Shown here: one piece after another, positions 1 to 7,891 of the stretch
How positions within the stretch are numbered: the stretch's first letter is position 1
Layout: every line of letters begins with the position of its first letter
From: Paracoccaceae bacterium
GTDB taxonomy: Bacteria; Pseudomonadota; Alphaproteobacteria; Rhodobacterales; Rhodobacteraceae
DNA: 33,422 nt
NCBI GenBank assembly: GCA_013042605.1
Contig: JABDPT010000015.1
Location: forward strand, 1-33,422
Reading direction: 5' to 3'
Translations under genes and position numbers: made by a program
The notes under the pieces: model-generated
The model's input: the letters and a program-made list of their open reading frames with translations, nothing else
Databases searched by the model: none
Told to the model about the DNA's origin: nothing

Positions 1-350
1 CCTCGTCGATGATCCTCGTGCGCGAGCTTCTGCAATCCAACGACCGCCTGACGCTGATCTCCAGCGCCCAGGTGGCAGCAGAGGTCGAAAAGGGCGTGCT
101 CTTCGAAATCCCCGTCCCCCTCGACGACGCCCCGCGCCCCATCGGTCTGACCGTCCGCAAGGACTGGCACCCGACCGAAGCGCAGCGCGATTTCGTCGAT
201 GCCCTGCGCCGCAACGACTGGGCCGCGCCGTTCGGGGGAAAGCAAGACGTTGCCCAGAGCGTTGAAGGCTACCCTCGCTCACCCCAAACGGAAAGAGCCC
301 AGCTTCTGCCAGAGCCGCAGCCGGTCAAGGCGGCTAGCAGAACGCGATGA
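1..350 (+). CDS. LysR-family transcriptional regulator, C-terminal end (5' truncated by window)
   Basis: The frame is open at the window edge and reads through the ATG at 9, so the gene begins outside the window. Residues up to about 'DFVDALRRNDWA' (near position 228) resemble the end of a LysR effector-binding domain: a conserved 'RELL..NDRLTLIS' stretch, then 'GVLFEIPVPLDD..RPIGLTVR' and a closing helix. LysR proteins normally stop soon after that helix. The last 40 or so codons, rich in Pro, Gln and Arg, look unrelated, so the natural end may have been lost and the frame now runs into foreign DNA. The effector and target genes cannot be told from this part. Confidence 0.7.
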   Translation, partial: SSMILVRELLQSNDRLTLISSAQVAAEVEKGVLFEIPVPLDDAPRPIGLTVRKDWHPTEAQRDFVDALRRNDWAAPFGGKQDVAQSVEGYPRSPQTERAQLLPEPQPVKAASRTR

Positions 351-417
351 CCCGCCCCTGGCCGATCTGGCAAGGAAACCACGTATCGCACCGGATACCT
401 CAAAAGGCTTCACGATC

Positions 418-1032
418 TCACTCAATGATCCGGCATTTCTTCCAGCCCCAGACCGAGGCATGGATGCGGTTGTCCTTGATCGCGCGTTTGAGGCGGTCGG
501 AGAAGAAGAGGCGTTCGATAATGCTATTGTCCCACCAAAGGTCAGGGCCTTCCACGGCAGCAGGCGAGACAGCGAATTCGCCCTGTGAGAAATCAAGTGG
601 AAGATACTCGTCGTCCCAAGGCTTGATGCCGGTCGATTCTTCTGGCACCACCGCATCCTTCACGGCGTTCACCTGCATCACGAAATATCGCTCGGGGCGC
701 AGGGTGGTGCGGTCGTATTCGTAAAGCGGGACGTCGAAGAACTGGGTCGGGCCGAGGTCGAATTGTTGGAGGAGGTCGTGGAAGGCGGGGGAGATGACCA
801 GAATTCCACCGGTTATTGTGAATGCATCCGGCAGCTTCTTGATATCTTGATCTGTGTATTTTGCGGCCAAGTACAGGCTCTGCGGTGCCTTTTCCTTCGG
901 CACAGGTTCGCGCCGCCCGTAGAATTTGAAGTAGTCTTGCTCAGGGCTTGGGTCGACATAGCCAATGTAACGAATATTCCGAGTGATATTATGCGTCAGC
1001 GTCGAGGACCAGACGGCGGGTTTGCGGGCCAT
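418..1032 (-). CDS. Imm11 (DUF1629)-like immunity protein, orphan
   Basis: A 204-residue soluble protein with no signal peptide. The central part ('FFDVPLYEYDRTTLRPERYFVMQVNAVKDAV') and the acidic, aromatic-rich C-terminal half resemble the Imm11/DUF1629 immunity family, whose members neutralise polymorphic toxins delivered by type VI or related systems. The family call is by eye and moderate. The frame extends five codons upstream to a GTG at 1047, but the ATG at 1032 (MARKPAV) follows a G-rich stretch and gives a cleaner N-terminus. No toxin gene is present. Only a roughly 30-codon open stretch upstream on the same strand (about 1033-1125) might be a toxin tail. The surrounding accessory DNA fits acquisition or decay of a toxin-immunity pair. 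Confidence 0.55.
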   Translation of the reverse strand: MARKPAVWSSTLTHNITRNIRYIGYVDPSPEQDYFKFYGRREPVPKEKAPQSLYLAAKYTDQDIKKLPDAFTITGGILVISPAFHDLLQQFDLGPTQFFDVPLYEYDRTTLRPERYFVMQVNAVKDAVVPEESTGIKPWDDEYLPLDFSQGEFAVSPAAVEGPDLWWDNSIIERLFFSDRLKRAIKDNRIHASVWGWKKCRIIE

Positions 1033-1285
1033 CTCAAAGCCCCCCACGCGGCACGCAACACGCCCGCCGGGATCCCGCCCTGATCAAAGCTGGCGTCATT
1101 TACTGGAATTCTCCACGTCTTCAAATCACCTCAACCGTCCCGTGAAGTGTCCCGTCGGTCAACCCGGCTACCACACGTGGCCAAACTCCAACTTGAAGGC
1201 AGTACCAAAATGGCACGACGATTTAGCTCCATGCTCAAGTGTTCTGCGACACCAACACGGCCGTTCGGATCCCCGTGACTTTTCG

Positions 1286-2929
1286 TTACCTGCGCTGGAT
1301 GACTGCAATCTGGTGAGGCATTTCTTTCCGATACCCAACCTGGAATACAAAACAGGTAGCAATCAGATCTTTGATCTTGTTGAACGCTCTTTGAGTCTTC
1401 GTGTTCGAGTGCAGGAATTCCCTAGTGATTTGATAATTATAAAGCAAGTCTCCGGTCTTTGTAATTCCTTCGCGTTCTAGCTGCGGTGGCTGACGCCTCA
1501 GGTCTTCAATTATGTAAACACCACCTGACTTGAGTCTCGGAAAGAACTCTAGAAATGCGTCTTGCTGGTGATGGGAAGCATGAGAGGCGTCGTCGATAAT
1601 GACATCCATCTGCGGCAGGATTGATGCCGCGGTCGCGATTTGAGAACGCTCCTCCATGTCGCACCGATAGAAGGTGAAACGGGGGTCATAGAACCAAGAG
1701 AAGTCAGAAACGTCCAGTCCGTAGATTTGCGCTTTCTTCAAATAGGAAAGCCACATTCGAATAGAAGGGCAATCATCAGTTGGCCTTTCAGCAACCTCGC
1801 CGCCAAAATTGCGCCACCCCCCCTGCAACCCCATTTCAAGGAAATTACATCGCGTATTTCTGTATGGCTCCAGAATGAGCTGGTATAAATCTGTGTAGCG
1901 GTGACGTGTTGATCCTTTGTCGGTCCCAAACTTATCCGCCAAATACTCTAGATCCTTCGTCGGTGAATTTAGAGTTTCGCCATCAGAGTTCATAAGGCGC
2001 TGCCGCAGTCTGTTCTTGGGCGAGTGCCAGTCCAATTCATCGCCGTACTGAGTCACAAATTCGGTCAAGAACTTGGAGTCCAGGACAGCTTCCATGTTCT
2101 CAAGCGCCTCATATCCAAAGGGTAAGTGGTGCGTAAAAATTGTATTGAATTGGTGATAGTGGACGAGCTCGGCGCTGTCATATGACTTCGATCCATGCGC
2201 ACGAACATTGTAGTTTATCGTCTCGGGTGCCAACTTGAAGTTTACACCTAGCCGCTCAATGGTGACTGGTAGAACGACTTGATCGAGTGATTTCCATTCT
2301 GGAAATATCCCGGCTCGGTCGACGCTCATACAGTCCTGATACCTTGCCAGACCGAACTGTTCCTTTTTCTGGCCGATCTCTCCTTCTCGAAAGGCAACAA
2401 AACCACCATTGTAATATGGTGGTACTTCCAGTTTGCGACCCGCCAGGAGACGACGCCTCACGGAAGGGATATCTAATCCAAAATGGGCGTAGACGTCTTT
2501 CCAGTTTTCTGGACGCTCCAACCCCAGACCGCCCCCCATATAGTCGGCAGTCGCGGCCATAACTTCGCCATCTCCGAGAAGCCCCTCAAAGTCGATGTAT
2601 TTTCGAAAGAACATGTCGGTGTCCACAGCAACTGTAATCTCGCACTGCCGGTGTTCTGCAAGAGCAAGAATCTTATTCGCAACGGGCCAAGGTCGGGACC
2701 AGGGCCATGGATCGTTCGGTCCAGTGCCAGATAGCGTTCTAAGCTCGACATTGGTTTGTTCTAGTACATTTCTGACAAATTCAGATGGCTGATAATCAAT
2801 ACGATGATAGGCAACGCGGCTTACATCGGTGGGAAAGAAGCGATCGATCGAGGCTGCGAGGATGCAAGCTTGGGCTTCGATTTTTCGGCCATCAACTAAA
2901 AAAACGATGCAAACTGAGTCATTCGACAT
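1286..2929 (-). CDS. Two-domain glycosyltransferase (GT-A) / SAM-dependent methyltransferase
   Basis: This 547-residue protein has two enzymatic modules. Residues 1-300 look like a GT-A glycosyltransferase: a Rossmann-like start (SVCIVFLVDGRK), a DxD-type metal/nucleotide-sugar motif DTD at 103-105, and 'YYNGGFVAF' near 172-180, an acceptor-side pattern seen in family-8-like transferases. Residues about 330-547 form a class I methyltransferase of the macrolide/rhamnose O-methyltransferase (MycE-like) type: 'KFGTDKGS' near 333-340, the SAM loop 'FLEMGLQGG' near 363-371, 'GLDVSDF' near 404-410, metal-binding-like 'IIDDASH' at 444-450 and 'YIIED' at 472-476. It probably adds and methylates a sugar on a surface polysaccharide or secondary product. 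It stands alone, and its base composition is more AT-rich than the glp/dsr genes, which suggests transfer. Upstream, AGGCGGAAA gives only a weak ribosome-binding site. Confidence 0.75.
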   Translation of the reverse strand: MSNDSVCIVFLVDGRKIEAQACILAASIDRFFPTDVSRVAYHRIDYQPSEFVRNVLEQTNVELRTLSGTGPNDPWPWSRPWPVANKILALAEHRQCEITVAVDTDMFFRKYIDFEGLLGDGEVMAATADYMGGGLGLERPENWKDVYAHFGLDIPSVRRRLLAGRKLEVPPYYNGGFVAFREGEIGQKKEQFGLARYQDCMSVDRAGIFPEWKSLDQVVLPVTIERLGVNFKLAPETINYNVRAHGSKSYDSAELVHYHQFNTIFTHHLPFGYEALENMEAVLDSKFLTEFVTQYGDELDWHSPKNRLRQRLMNSDGETLNSPTKDLEYLADKFGTDKGSTRHRYTDLYQLILEPYRNTRCNFLEMGLQGGWRNFGGEVAERPTDDCPSIRMWLSYLKKAQIYGLDVSDFSWFYDPRFTFYRCDMEERSQIATAASILPQMDVIIDDASHASHHQQDAFLEFFPRLKSGGVYIIEDLRRQPPQLEREGITKTGDLLYNYQITREFLHSNTKTQRAFNKIKDLIATCFVFQVGYRKEMPHQIAVIQRR

Positions 2930-3421
2930 TTCTATTTGATTTCCGCCTAAACCTAAGACTGATGTTGTTAGTTGCGTGCTGTGGTCACGCCAACCAATGA
3001 AGTAAAGCGCATTTGGGTCGGTTGTTCACATGACCTGATCGGATACGACTGATCCATTTGGCGTCAGTCAACTATTATGGAAGAGCACCATCCACTTTGT
3101 CCCTAGCTCGTGTGTCCGAACGCGGTTCGGAGGAAACTTCGCAGTTGTTGGCCTCTTGGTGATGTGTTGGCGCTGACTGAGAGTCGAAACGACGGCAAAT
3201 ATCCTCTTCAACTAACTGTACACCCTCAATTCTCCAAATCTGCTTCGGGCATTGAGCTCCACTACACAGATGCTACACGTAACAGAGATTGAACCCGATA
3301 TAATACATTAATATTACTTAGATGTCCACTTAACCTTCTTTCCGTGCTATTTTGGGGAAGGAGGGACATCCCATGGGACGATCATCTACAGCGAAGAAGG
3401 CAGATTCCGGCGGTATGTGGC
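2930..3421. other. Gene-poor, AT-richer accessory DNA
   Basis: Between the glycosyltransferase start and the left end of IS6 copy 1 no convincing gene was seen, and the small open frames have no recognisable features. The interval holds the upstream region of the glycosyltransferase gene and, at about 3298-3345, an AT-rich stretch (TATAATACATTAATATTA) that could serve as a promoter for the interrupted start described at 3373. Confidence 0.5.
3373..3421 (+). pseudogene. 5' stub of a gene apparently cut by IS6 copy 1
   Basis: An ATG at 3373 is preceded by a strong ribosome-binding site (GGAGGG, 8-9 bases upstream) and an AT-rich promoter-like region. It opens a frame reading MGRSSTAKKADSGGMW before running into the left inverted repeat of the IS6 element at 3422. 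The good initiation signals and the abrupt entry into the IS suggest a disrupted gene. The product is not identifiable from 16 codons, and the coding sequence right of the IS does not obviously continue it. Confidence 0.4.
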
Positions 3422-4236
3422 GGTGGTGTCAGACCAATTCGAACCCATCTCTACATGGGCAGGATCACTGTCCCTTATTCCGCACAAAGGCCGCGCCACT
3501 GGGCCAGAGCGGCGGCACGGTTCAACTTGAAATTTGGTCTGGTGTAGAGACTGCGTTCCGAGTTGAAGAGGTTGTAAATAGAGGCATGAACGGCGGCGAA
3601 TTTCTGCAAACTTCGCATCCGCCGGAAACGGAGCATCGCCCGTTCTCGTCGTCGAAATGGCAGGTGTGAATTCTCTGCTCGGTTGTTCAGCCAACGACCG
3701 CATACCTGCCGGTTCACCGCACCGATCTCTTTCAGCGCGGCGCCATACGAGCGTAGCCGGTCCGTTACGATTACATCCGGCCGACCATGCTTACGCATTG
3801 CTTTCTTTAGAAATTTTAATGCGGCCTTCTTATCCCGTGTCTTCGTAACGAAGCTCTCCAGGACTTCGCCCTCGTGATCCACGGCCCTCCAAAGATAATG
3901 TCGCTGGCCGTTGATCTTCACGAAAATCTCGTCCAGATGCCAACGCCATCGGCTGGATTTCATACCCTCGATCCGTCGTTTCCGGATCTCCGCGGCGAAC
4001 ATCGGCCCGAACCGATGCCACCAATATCTCACCGCTTCATGACTGACGTCTATGCCGCGCTCGTGCAGCAGATCTTCGACATTGCGAAGAGACAGAGGAA
4101 ACCTGACGTAAAGCATCACCGCCAGGCGGATAACCTCGCGGCTCGTTTTGAAATAGCGAAACGGATCAGGTTTGGTCATCCAACGATGCTACGAAACCGC
4201 CCTGCCCGCCTCAAGCTGGTTTTGTCTGACAATGCC
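3422..4236 (-). mobile_element. IS6-family insertion sequence, copy 1 (815 bp)
   Basis: The ends are imperfect inverted repeats. The left end at 3422 reads GGTGGTGTCAGACCAA, and the right end, read inward from 4236, is GGCATTGTCAGACAAA; both fit the pattern GG-N3-TGTCAGAC-N-AA. The distance between ends is 815 bp, matching copies 2 and 3 (816 and 815 bp). No 8-bp target duplication is visible: flanks are TATGTGGC on the left and GCCACAAC on the right. Oddly, the flanks are nearly inverted copies of each other (TGTGGC inward on both sides), so the terminal repeat may be longer here. It holds one transposase gene. Confidence 0.85.
3475..4179 (-). CDS. IS6-family DDE transposase, copy 1
   Basis: A 234-residue transposase, full length for the family. 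An N-terminal helix-turn-helix-like part (about 15-55, 'LSLRNVEDLLHERGIDVSHEAVRYW') is followed by the catalytic core. The probable acidic triad is D83 in 'WRWHLDE', D140 in 'VIVTDRLRSYGAAL' and E169 in 'NNRAENSHLPFRRRER'. It catalyses replicative, cointegrate-forming transposition. By eye it differs from copy 2 at roughly 40 of 234 positions and from copy 3 at roughly 26, so the three are related but separately evolved rather than recent duplicates. The substitution 'NRQVCGRW', where copies 2 and 3 have 'DRQETGRW', is peculiar to this copy. It looks intact. Confidence 0.95.
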   Translation of the reverse strand: MTKPDPFRYFKTSREVIRLAVMLYVRFPLSLRNVEDLLHERGIDVSHEAVRYWWHRFGPMFAAEIRKRRIEGMKSSRWRWHLDEIFVKINGQRHYLWRAVDHEGEVLESFVTKTRDKKAALKFLKKAMRKHGRPDVIVTDRLRSYGAALKEIGAVNRQVCGRWLNNRAENSHLPFRRRERAMLRFRRMRSLQKFAAVHASIYNLFNSERSLYTRPNFKLNRAAALAQWRGLCAE

Positions 4237-4425
4237 GCCACAACTATTCGGGAGTTCATACGTCACATGGAAGACGAAGAGGAACCGGACAGCGCCCGAG
4301 CCAAACGAGAGATCGCTATGGCGGCGCGTGCGACAATCGAATTGTTCGGCAATGGCGCGTTAGCGAAGACCCGAGAACGGCTCTCCGAGGCAGAGGCGGA
4401 AGGATGCCCGTTTTCCAAAAGCGAC
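4237..4425 (+). pseudogene. Fragment of a small hypothetical protein right of IS6 copy 1
   Basis: Immediately right of the IS, the plus strand reads a coherent stretch 'TTIREFIRHMEDEEEPDSA' followed by 'RAKREIAMAARATIELFGNG' and 'ALAKTRERLSEAEAEGCPFS'. It is charged and helical, and looks like real coding sequence rather than a shadow frame. The frame runs backwards into the IS with no start of its own, apart from a possible ATG at 4267, and loses its character near 4425 where a recombinase fragment begins on the other strand. It is probably the remnant of a small alpha-helical protein interrupted by the IS or by a rearrangement. Function unknown. Confidence 0.4.
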
Positions 4426-4756
4426 AATCGCCCGGGCCAGAGGTGTTCCGATTCGACCATCAGCGTTTCCTGCATCCAGCGCGAGAGCGACCTGCGCGTG
4501 CCTTCTGTGATCTCAAAACGCACCGGTCGTTGGTCTTGCTCTGGATGATCGAGGCACGTTCCTTAACTTGGCCGGTCGCATTTTCCACCACAATGAAATT
4601 TTGTTCGCAGATCACCGCAAGAACCGCACAATGATTTGATCTGTCGAAGGCTGTAGGGGAAATATCGAACTCAGACTCGGCGAGCTCGCGTAGAATTTTA
4701 CCCTTCTAGTTTCCGTTCTTTGGGAGCGGCGACAACCGTACTAAAGTACTATCCGC
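4426..4756. other. Non-coding remnant DNA downstream of the glp operon
   Basis: Apart from the recombinase fragment, no gene was seen. At 4724-4729 and 4753-4758 the inverted pair GAGCGG/CCGCTC overlaps the end of the DUF2160 gene and encloses a small GTAC...GTAC palindrome. It could fold as the operon-terminal hairpin, but no clear U-run follows it on the minus strand. Confidence 0.35.
4435..4645 (-). pseudogene. Tyrosine recombinase (phage-type integrase) fragment, frameshifted
   Basis: On the minus strand one frame reads 'VVENATGQVKERASIIQSKT' (about 4532-4600). After a single-base shift another reads 'QRPVRFEITEGTRRSLSRWM' and then 'QETLMVESEHLWPGR' (about 4435-4535). Together they match the middle of a tyrosine-recombinase catalytic domain of the kind common in alphaproteobacteria (usual pattern 'Q.KTGRPVRFEIT...R.SL..W'). 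The catalytic HxxR and Tyr part is missing, as is the N-terminus. This is a dead integrase remnant beside an IS, consistent with an old integration site. Confidence 0.6.
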
Positions 4757-5161
4757 TCAGACCTTCCAGAAGCAAAAGGCCGCCCAAGTGACGGCGAGTC
4801 CCACGGGGCCCCAGAGTGGCATGCCGACCAAACCGAGCCAAGCCAAGAAGATATAGGCCGAGCCTAGAAGCGAGATGAAGAGTCGGTCGCCTCGGGTGGT
4901 GGTGAGGCCAAGGATCCCCTCTCGCTCGTCGCCTCCGGGACGGCGGATTTCCAGGATGGCCATCAAGGTGATGCTGGCGAAGATGAAGATGAAGAAGACA
5001 AGTGTGGACCGGTTCCAGGCCATCCAGAACCCGCCAAAGATCGGCTCGGTCCACCATTTGGTCCAGGAAAACACCTCTTCCTTTTGCTGGCCGACGTTGG
5101 CCCAGCCCTGCGCAATGGCGACGGCAGGTAGGGCGGCGATGAGGTAGATCAGCTTGCGCAT
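4757..5161 (-). CDS. glpU: DUF2160 small membrane protein of glycerol-type ABC transporter (GlpU-like)
   Basis: A 134-residue membrane protein with an N-terminal hydrophobic segment (LIYLIAALPAVAIAQ) that may be a signal peptide or anchor, and three further membrane segments ('STLVFFIFIFASITLMAIL', 'LFISLLGSAYIFLAWLGLVG', and the C-terminal 'VGLAVTWAAFCFW'). Its Trp-rich 'WTKWWTEPIFGGFWMAWNRST' region resembles the DUF2160 family, which accompanies GlpSTPQV-type glycerol transporters in Rhizobium and relatives. Its role is unknown; it is thought to be an accessory membrane component. The ATG at 5161 shares a base with the permease stop (TGATG), so translation is coupled. A GTG at 5164 is a possible alternative start. 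It is the last gene of the operon. Confidence 0.8.
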   Translation of the reverse strand: MRKLIYLIAALPAVAIAQGWANVGQQKEEVFSWTKWWTEPIFGGFWMAWNRSTLVFFIFIFASITLMAILEIRRPGGDEREGILGLTTTRGDRLFISLLGSAYIFLAWLGLVGMPLWGPVGLAVTWAAFCFWKV

Positions 5162-5958
5162 CACACCCTCCCCAGGGCGAAGCCCTTGGCGATGTAGTTG
5201 CGGACGAAATAGATCACGATGGCGCCAGGGATGATGGTCAAGACGCCCGCCGCTGCGAGCAGGCCAAGTTCGTAACCCGCGCTGGATGCGGTGCGGGTCA
5301 TGGTGGCGGCGATGGGCTTGGCCTCGACCGCCGTGAGGGTCTTAGCCAGCAGCAGCTCGACCCAGGAGAACATGAAGCAAAAGAACGCGGCGACGCCGAC
5401 GCCCGCCTTGATAGTGGGAATGAAGATCGTCGCGAAAAAGCGCGGAAAGGAATAGCCGTCGACGTAGGCTGTCTCGTCCAGCTCCTTCGGCACGCCGGAC
5501 ATGAATCCTTCGAGAATCCAGACCGCGAGCGGGATATTGAAGAGGCAGTGCGCCAGCGCCACGGCGAGGTGTGTGTCAAAGAGGCCCACGGCCGAATAAA
5601 GCTGGAAAAACGGTAACGCGAAGACCGCTGCTGGGGCCATGCGATTGGTCAGCAGCCAAAAGAACAGGTGCTTGTCGCCGAGAAACCGGTAGCGGCTGAA
5701 GGCATAGGCGGCAGGCAGGGCGGCAGCCAGCGAGATCACCGTGTTGATCGTCACGTAGAGGATCGAGTTGATGTAGCCCCAGTACCAGGTCGGATCGGTG
5801 AAGATCTCGCGGTAATTGTCCAGGGTCCATTCCTGCGGGAAGAGGCTGAAGCCACCGAGGATCTCGTTCGTGGTCTTGAAGCTCATCGCTACTAGCCAGT
5901 AGATTGGCAACAAGAGGAACAGGATGTAAATGATTGGGACGACGCTGCGGGGTCTCAT
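5161..5958 (-). CDS. glpQ: ABC transporter permease, glycerol-type (GlpQ-like)
   Basis: This 265-residue MalG-type inner-membrane permease has about six transmembrane segments. It starts MRPRSVVPIIYILFLLLPIYW and carries the cytoplasmic coupling-helix (EAA) motif around 'ELDETAYVDGYSFPRFFATIFIPTI'. It ends 'NYIAKGFALGRV', the usual tail of sugar/polyol permeases. With the GlpP-like permease it should form the translocation channel for glycerol or a similar C3 polyol. The start at 5958 overlaps the preceding stop as ATGA. The same frame stays open upstream to 6363, but that part is a shadow of the GlpP gene. The name follows Rhizobium GlpSTPQUV usage, not E. coli GlpQ. Confidence 0.88.
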   Translation of the reverse strand: MRPRSVVPIIYILFLLLPIYWLVAMSFKTTNEILGGFSLFPQEWTLDNYREIFTDPTWYWGYINSILYVTINTVISLAAALPAAYAFSRYRFLGDKHLFFWLLTNRMAPAAVFALPFFQLYSAVGLFDTHLAVALAHCLFNIPLAVWILEGFMSGVPKELDETAYVDGYSFPRFFATIFIPTIKAGVGVAAFFCFMFSWVELLLAKTLTAVEAKPIAATMTRTASSAGYELGLLAAAGVLTIIPGAIVIYFVRNYIAKGFALGRV

Positions 5959-6815
5959 TGTTCGTCCTTCGTCATTAGGGTGTAGAAGAGCCAGCTCACG
6001 GCTAGCGTGATCGCAAAGTAGATCAGTGACATCGCTGCTGCGGGACCAAGGTCGAATTGCCCCAGCGCGATCTTCACCAAGTCGATGGACAGAAGCGTAG
6101 TCGAGTTGCCCGGCCCGCCGCCGGTCAGCGTAAAGGGTTCGGTGTAGATGTTGAAGCTGTCCATGAACCGCAAAAGGATCGCGATGGTCAGCACGCGCTT
6201 CATTTTCGGCAGCTGGATATAGCGGAAGACCGACCAGTTCGACGCGCCATCGATCTTGGCGGCCTGGTAATAGGCGTCGGGGATCGACACGAGCCCAGCA
6301 TAGGCCAGGAGCACCACAAGCGACGTCCAGTGCCAGACATCCATGACGATGATGGTAATCCACGCCGCGACCGGCTGCTGGGTCATGTCGTAATTCACGC
6401 CCAGTACGTCATTAAGAAAATACCCCAACAGCCCGATCTCCGGCAAGGTGAAGATGTTCCACATCGAGCCCACGACGTTCCACGGGATCAGCATCGGCAG
6501 TGCCATCAGCACAAGGCAAACCGGTACCCAGAACCCCTTGCGCGGCATTGCCAGCGCTATGATGACGCCAAGTGGGATTTCGATGGCTAGGATCGTGAAG
6601 GTGAAGAACAGCTGCCGACCAAGTGCTGCGTGGAAGCGTTCGGACCGCAGGATGTCCTCGAACCAGCCCAGCCCGTGCCAGAAAAACTGGTTGTTGCCGA
6701 AAGTTTCCTGCACCGAGTAATTGACCACCGTCATCAGTGGGATCAGCGCGTTGAACGCGACGAGCAGCAGAACTGGCAGGACAAAGAGCCAGCCGCGCTG
6801 GTTTTCGGTTTTCAT
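5955..6815 (-). CDS. glpP: ABC transporter permease, glycerol-type (GlpP-like)
   Basis: This 286-residue MalF/UgpA-type permease starts MKTENQRGWLFVLPVLLLV. About six membrane segments are visible, with the coupling motif near 'SIPDAYYQAAKIDGASNWSVFRYIQLPKM' and the typical 'TEPFTLTGGGPGNSTTLLS' loop before the last helices. It pairs with the GlpQ-like permease. The ATG at 6815 overlaps the upstream ATPase stop (ATGA). An open frame continues upstream to 7142 in this phase but lies inside the GlpT-like gene and has no membrane-protein character, so the start at 6815 is preferred. Confidence 0.88.
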   Translation of the reverse strand: MKTENQRGWLFVLPVLLLVAFNALIPLMTVVNYSVQETFGNNQFFWHGLGWFEDILRSERFHAALGRQLFFTFTILAIEIPLGVIIALAMPRKGFWVPVCLVLMALPMLIPWNVVGSMWNIFTLPEIGLLGYFLNDVLGVNYDMTQQPVAAWITIIVMDVWHWTSLVVLLAYAGLVSIPDAYYQAAKIDGASNWSVFRYIQLPKMKRVLTIAILLRFMDSFNIYTEPFTLTGGGPGNSTTLLSIDLVKIALGQFDLGPAAAMSLIYFAITLAVSWLFYTLMTKDEQ

Positions 6816-7891
6816 GGCAAGGCCCTTTCGGTTGCGATCCAGCCGTCGGTGTAAAGCCGCGTCTGTTCTGGGTCGAAGCGCAGATAGACGTCGTCGCCGC
6901 GCTCTGGCACGGGGCCGTCGGTGATGGCACTGACTTGCGTGTTGCCGACCATGACCTCGACGACGGCATGGCGGCCGATATCCGCGGCCTTGCGCACGGT
7001 GCCCGGAATGCAGCCATTGTCGTCCATGATGACGAATTCCGGCCGGACCCCGATTTCGGTGCGGCCGTCTTTGGATTTGATCGGGCCCTCCAGCGGGATA
7101 TTGCAGCCGTGGAACCAAGCCGCGTTTTGGGCCACTTCGCACGGCAGGATGTTCATGCCCGGCGAGCCGATGAAATGACCGACAAACGTGTGCTGCGGGC
7201 GTTCGAAAAGCTCCACCGGCGTGCCTATCTGCACGATTTCTCCGTCCTGCATCACAACAACCTGGTCGGCAAAGGTCAGCGCCTCGGTCTGGTCATGTGT
7301 GACGTAGATCATCGTCACGGCGATCTTCTGATGCAGCTCCTTAAGCTTGGACCGAAGCTTCCACTTCAGCTCGGGATCGATCACCGTCAAAGGTTCGTCG
7401 AACATGATCACGTTCACATCGTCGCGCACCAACCCGCGGCCCATAGAGATCTTCTGCTTGCTGTCGGGCGTCAGGTGCGAGGCACGCGTGCGCAGGCTGT
7501 CCTCAAGCTCCAGCATCACGGCGATCTCGCGCACCCGCGCATCGACCTGCGCCTCATCGACGCCTCGATTGCGAAGCGGGAAGGCGAGATTGTCGTAGAC
7601 CGTCATCGTGTCGTATATCACCGGGAACTGGAACACCTGCGCGATATTGCGCTGGTCGGGCGGCAGATCGGTGACGTCGGTGTCGTCGAACAGGATGCGC
7701 CCCTCGCTCGGGGTTAGAAGGCCCGAGATGATGTTCAAGAGCGTGGTCTTTCCGCAGCCTGACGGACCCAAAAGCGCATAGGCGCCGCCATCGTCCCAGG
7801 CCAGGTTGATCTCTTTAAGTGCGTAGTCCTCTGCCGCCTTCGGAGACGGCAGGTAACTGTGCCGGAGGGATTTCAGCCGTATCTCAGCCAT
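6812..7891 (-). CDS. glpT: ABC transporter ATP-binding protein, glycerol-type (GlpT-like), altered signature motif
   Basis: This 359-residue MalK-type ATPase drives import with GlpS. Its Walker A (GPSGCGKTT), Walker B with catalytic Glu (VIMFDEPL) and switch histidine (YVTHDQTEAL) are canonical. The ABC signature is not: where LSGGQ is expected it reads 'LTPDSKQKISMGRGL'. The C-terminal third is a TOBE-type domain. The ATG at 7891 (MAEIRLK) is chosen because AAAGG lies about 9 bases upstream; the frame extends seven codons further to 7912. It overlaps the end of the GlpS-like gene by 8 bases. The altered signature pairs with an altered switch region in GlpS, pointing to one degenerate ATP site. 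This is not E. coli GlpT, the glycerol-3-phosphate antiporter. Confidence 0.88.
   Translation of the reverse strand: MAEIRLKSLRHSYLPSPKAAEDYALKEINLAWDDGGAYALLGPSGCGKTTLLNIISGLLTPSEGRILFDDTDVTDLPPDQRNIAQVFQFPVIYDTMTVYDNLAFPLRNRGVDEAQVDARVREIAVMLELEDSLRTRASHLTPDSKQKISMGRGLVRDDVNVIMFDEPLTVIDPELKWKLRSKLKELHQKIAVTMIYVTHDQTEALTFADQVVVMQDGEIVQIGTPVELFERPQHTFVGHFIGSPGMNILPCEVAQNAAWFHGCNIPLEGPIKSKDGRTEIGVRPEFVIMDDNGCIPGTVRKAADIGRHAVVEVMVGNTQVSAITDGPVPERGDDVYLRFDPEQTRLYTDGWIATERALP

Noticed and set aside
3414-4244. 8-bp target-site duplication around IS6 copy 1
   Set aside because: The flanking octamers are not direct repeats; they are closer to inverted copies, which may be an extension of the terminal repeats.
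5959-6363. Upstream extension of the GlpQ-like frame
   Set aside because: It overlaps the GlpP gene, lacks permease character, and the ATGA overlap at 5955-5958 gives a natural start.
6816-7142. Upstream extension of the GlpP-like frame
   Set aside because: It lies inside the GlpT gene, is Arg/Gly-rich shadow sequence, and the ATG at 6815 overlaps the GlpT stop.
6935-7717. 260-codon plus-strand frame opposite the GlpT gene
   Set aside because: The antisense frame is rich in Arg, Asp and His and has no domain; the minus-strand ATPase in the same span has full ABC motifs.
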